From Pseudomonadota bacterium (lineage in GTDB: Bacteria; Desulfobacterota; Desulfovibrionia; Desulfovibrionales; Desulfovibrionaceae), in NCBI GenBank assembly GCA_023450535.1, contig JAEXGX010000104.1, positions 1 to 7,030 on the forward strand: a stretch of 7,030 nucleotides of DNA, written 5' to 3'. Below, one piece after another: positions 5,728-7,030 of the stretch. The first letter of the stretch is position 1. Each line of letters begins with the position of its first letter. Under the pieces are notes generated by a model. It was not told where the DNA came from and made no database searches. It was given only the letters and a program-made list of their open reading frames with translations. The position numbers and the translations under genes are program-made.

Positions 5728-5893
5728 TGACGCCCCATGGTATGCACGAGTGGCGGGTCCCACGGGCAGAAACCTGAAGAAGTGGGTCCACAAGGCGTTC
5801 ATGATAAAGTCAAGAGCCGCTGAGGTCAACGCAGCAGCGGAAACGCCGGGAGTTTTCACATTCTCCCTAAAAATATACTTTTATCTCAATATA

Positions 5894-6673
5894 TTACAAA
5901 ACAGTCTCTTCTTCGCCACCATTTTCCGCGCGCGCTTTTTCTCCGTCTTTGGCCATTTGCCAGCGGGTCAACCCGCGGAAGACATTCTTGCGCCGGAATT
6001 TGCTGCCCTCGCACATGGTATCAAGCAATGTCATCATGTCCGCCCGCCTGGTACTCCCCGCCGAAGGGCAGGGGTTGCTCCATAGCGGCAGTTCCCACTG
6101 CCGGGCTGCACGAGCGATATCGGCCTTTTCCACCAGCAGGAGCGGGCGGATAACCCGCAAGCGCCCTTCAAAAAACGGATCGCTCATGCTCATTCCGTCC
6201 ACTCTGCCGGTCTGAATGAGGTTCATCATAAAATTGGTGACCAAATCGTCGGCATTGTGTCCGAAGGCCAGATGCGTAAGGCCATATTGCGCGCACAGGG
6301 CGAACAGGCGCTTGCGGCGTAGCCTTGCGCAATAAAAACAGGGCGAGTTGCGCAGGTTTTCTTCTGAGTGGGCGCGTGGACCGTGATCCGTTGCCTCCAG
6401 ATGCCCGGCAATGCCCTCCGTCCGCAACCAATCCGCAAGAGGGGCATGATTGTCCGGGTCAAAGCCTGGATTCACATGCAGCGCCATAAATTCAAAATGA
6501 AAGGGTACAATGCGCTGACGCAATTGCATGACCTTGAGCAGCACAAAACTGTCCATTCCGCCGGATACGGCCACTCCCACCCGCGCGCCGGGGGCGATCA
6601 TGCGGCATTCCTGCATGGCCTTGCCCGCGGCGCGCACACAAGTCTGCTGCGCAAAACTCAGTTTAAGCGCCAC
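5894..6673 (-). CDS. TtcA-like PP-loop tRNA-thiolation protein
   Basis: ATP-dependent tRNA-modifying enzyme of the TilS/TtcA superfamily; TtcA itself makes 2-thiocytidine at tRNA position 32. The 259-aa protein has the N-terminal PP-loop SGGMDS (37-42), GHNADD at 138-143, and three cysteines placed as in TtcA for an iron-sulfur cluster: C112 and C115 (PCFYCARLRRKRLF) and C202 (NPCPS). TtcA normally reads SGGKDS, so Met at residue 40 and the divergent region around C202 mark it as a TtcA-like family member whose exact target is uncertain. The GTG start at 6673 overlaps the end of the aminopeptidase gene by 16 nt, with a GGAG upstream, which suggests coupling. The C-terminus is an acidic tail after ~240. 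Confidence 0.85.
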   Translation of the reverse strand: MALKLSFAQQTCVRAAGKAMQECRMIAPGARVGVAVSGGMDSFVLLKVMQLRQRIVPFHFEFMALHVNPGFDPDNHAPLADWLRTEGIAGHLEATDHGPRAHSEENLRNSPCFYCARLRRKRLFALCAQYGLTHLAFGHNADDLVTNFMMNLIQTGRVDGMSMSDPFFEGRLRVIRPLLLVEKADIARAARQWELPLWSNPCPSAGSTRRADMMTLLDTMCEGSKFRRKNVFRGLTRWQMAKDGEKARAENGGEEETVL

Positions 6674-7030
6674 TGTTCCACACTCCGCACGGCGTCAAGC
6701 AGGGTTCGCACGCCAAATCCCGTCGCGCCTTTGGCATTGATCGGAGATTCCCCCGCATCCGCCGCCGCAATATCCAGATGGGCCCAGCGCGTACCTTCTT
6801 CCACAAAGCAGCTCAGGAAAAAGGCCGCATGCAGCGCCCCACCCTCACGAGCACCGGAATTGAGCATGTCCGCCACGTTGCTTTTCAGAATTTCCCGGCT
6901 GCTTTCCCAGATGGGAAGACGCCAGTTGCGCTCTCCCAGGCCGCAGCCCGCCGCATGCAGCAATTCAGCAAGGGCATCGTCGTTGGCGAACAGCCCGGCG
7001 TTGCCCTTGCCCAGCGCCACGGCGCAGGCC
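6658..7030 (-). CDS. pepA: Leucyl aminopeptidase (M17), C-terminal part only
   Basis: Cytosolic zinc/manganese aminopeptidase that releases N-terminal residues from peptides. Only the last ~123 codons are in the window; the gene enters from the right edge with no start here. The visible sequence matches the end of the M17 catalytic domain: ACAVALGKGNAGLF (family form: TGACVVALG), WRLPIWESSREILKS, then the NSGAREGGALHAAFFL block carrying a conserved Arg, WAHLDIA, and the closing ATGFGVRTLL. The metal ligands lie mostly upstream, outside the window. It ends in TGA (6660-6658) inside the start of the ttcA-like gene, so the two are co-transcribed. pepA is the usual symbol for the family. Confidence 0.9.
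   Translation of the reverse strand, partial: ACAVALGKGNAGLFANDDALAELLHAAGCGLGERNWRLPIWESSREILKSNVADMLNSGAREGGALHAAFFLSCFVEEGTRWAHLDIAAADAGESPINAKGATGFGVRTLLDAVRSVEQWRLN

Noticed and set aside
5728..5859. GTG-initiated 44-residue extension of the M23 peptidase
   Set aside because: It has a decent ribosome site, so it is kept as an alternative, but the added residues look unlike a protein domain and push the membrane anchor far from the N-terminus.

Overview
The window joins a stretch of bacterial chromosome (right, about 4534-7030) to one end of an integrated mobile element (left, 1 to about 4533). Every gene I can support reads on the minus strand, so biological order runs right to left. 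The host looks like a Desulfovibrio-type sulfate-reducing delta-proteobacterium (Desulfovibrionaceae). This rests on the style of the M23 peptidase N-terminus, the TtcA-like gene beside a leucyl aminopeptidase, and the tRNA sequences. It is recognition by eye, not a database result.

Chromosomal part. The 3' end of an M17 leucyl aminopeptidase gene (6658 to beyond the window) overlaps a TtcA-like PP-loop tRNA-thiolation gene (5894-6673). An M23 membrane-anchored murein endopeptidase gene follows (4834-5727, possibly starting at 5859). An AT-rich gap of about 140 bp holds a candidate promoter for a tandem tRNA-Gln(CUG) / tRNA-Glu(UUC) pair (4534-4689). Both tRNAs encode CCA and lie 4 nt apart.

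Mobile element. A P4-type tyrosine integrase gene (3011-4351) starts about 180 bp downstream of the tRNA-Glu 3' end and reads away from it, the usual layout of an island integrated in a tRNA 3' end. Then come a 63-aa acidic protein (2796-2987), an unrecognised protein of about 322 aa (1690-2658), an AlpA-type HTH regulator (1358-1576), and a Toprim plus RepA-like AAA primase-helicase. The last starts inside the end of alpA and runs off the left edge (1-1365, 455 codons visible). Integrase + AlpA + primase-helicase is the core of P4-like satellites and integrative islands. No capsid, tail, lysis or conjugation gene is visible, but the far end lies outside the window, so cargo and the second attachment site cannot be judged.

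Non-coding structure. The gaps in the element carry more structure than simple spacers. (a) Upstream of int there is a perfect 21-bp-arm palindrome ending in a T-run on the coding strand, with further copies of an ACCTACTCACAT motif. This could be integrase/AlpA binding sites, a terminator between tRNAs and int, or both. (b) A long imperfect inverted repeat lies at 2703-2770. (c) A 10-bp hairpin would bury the strong alpA Shine-Dalgarno sequence. Together they suggest that int and the alpA-primase module are tightly controlled, with AlpA the obvious candidate link. That link is inference.
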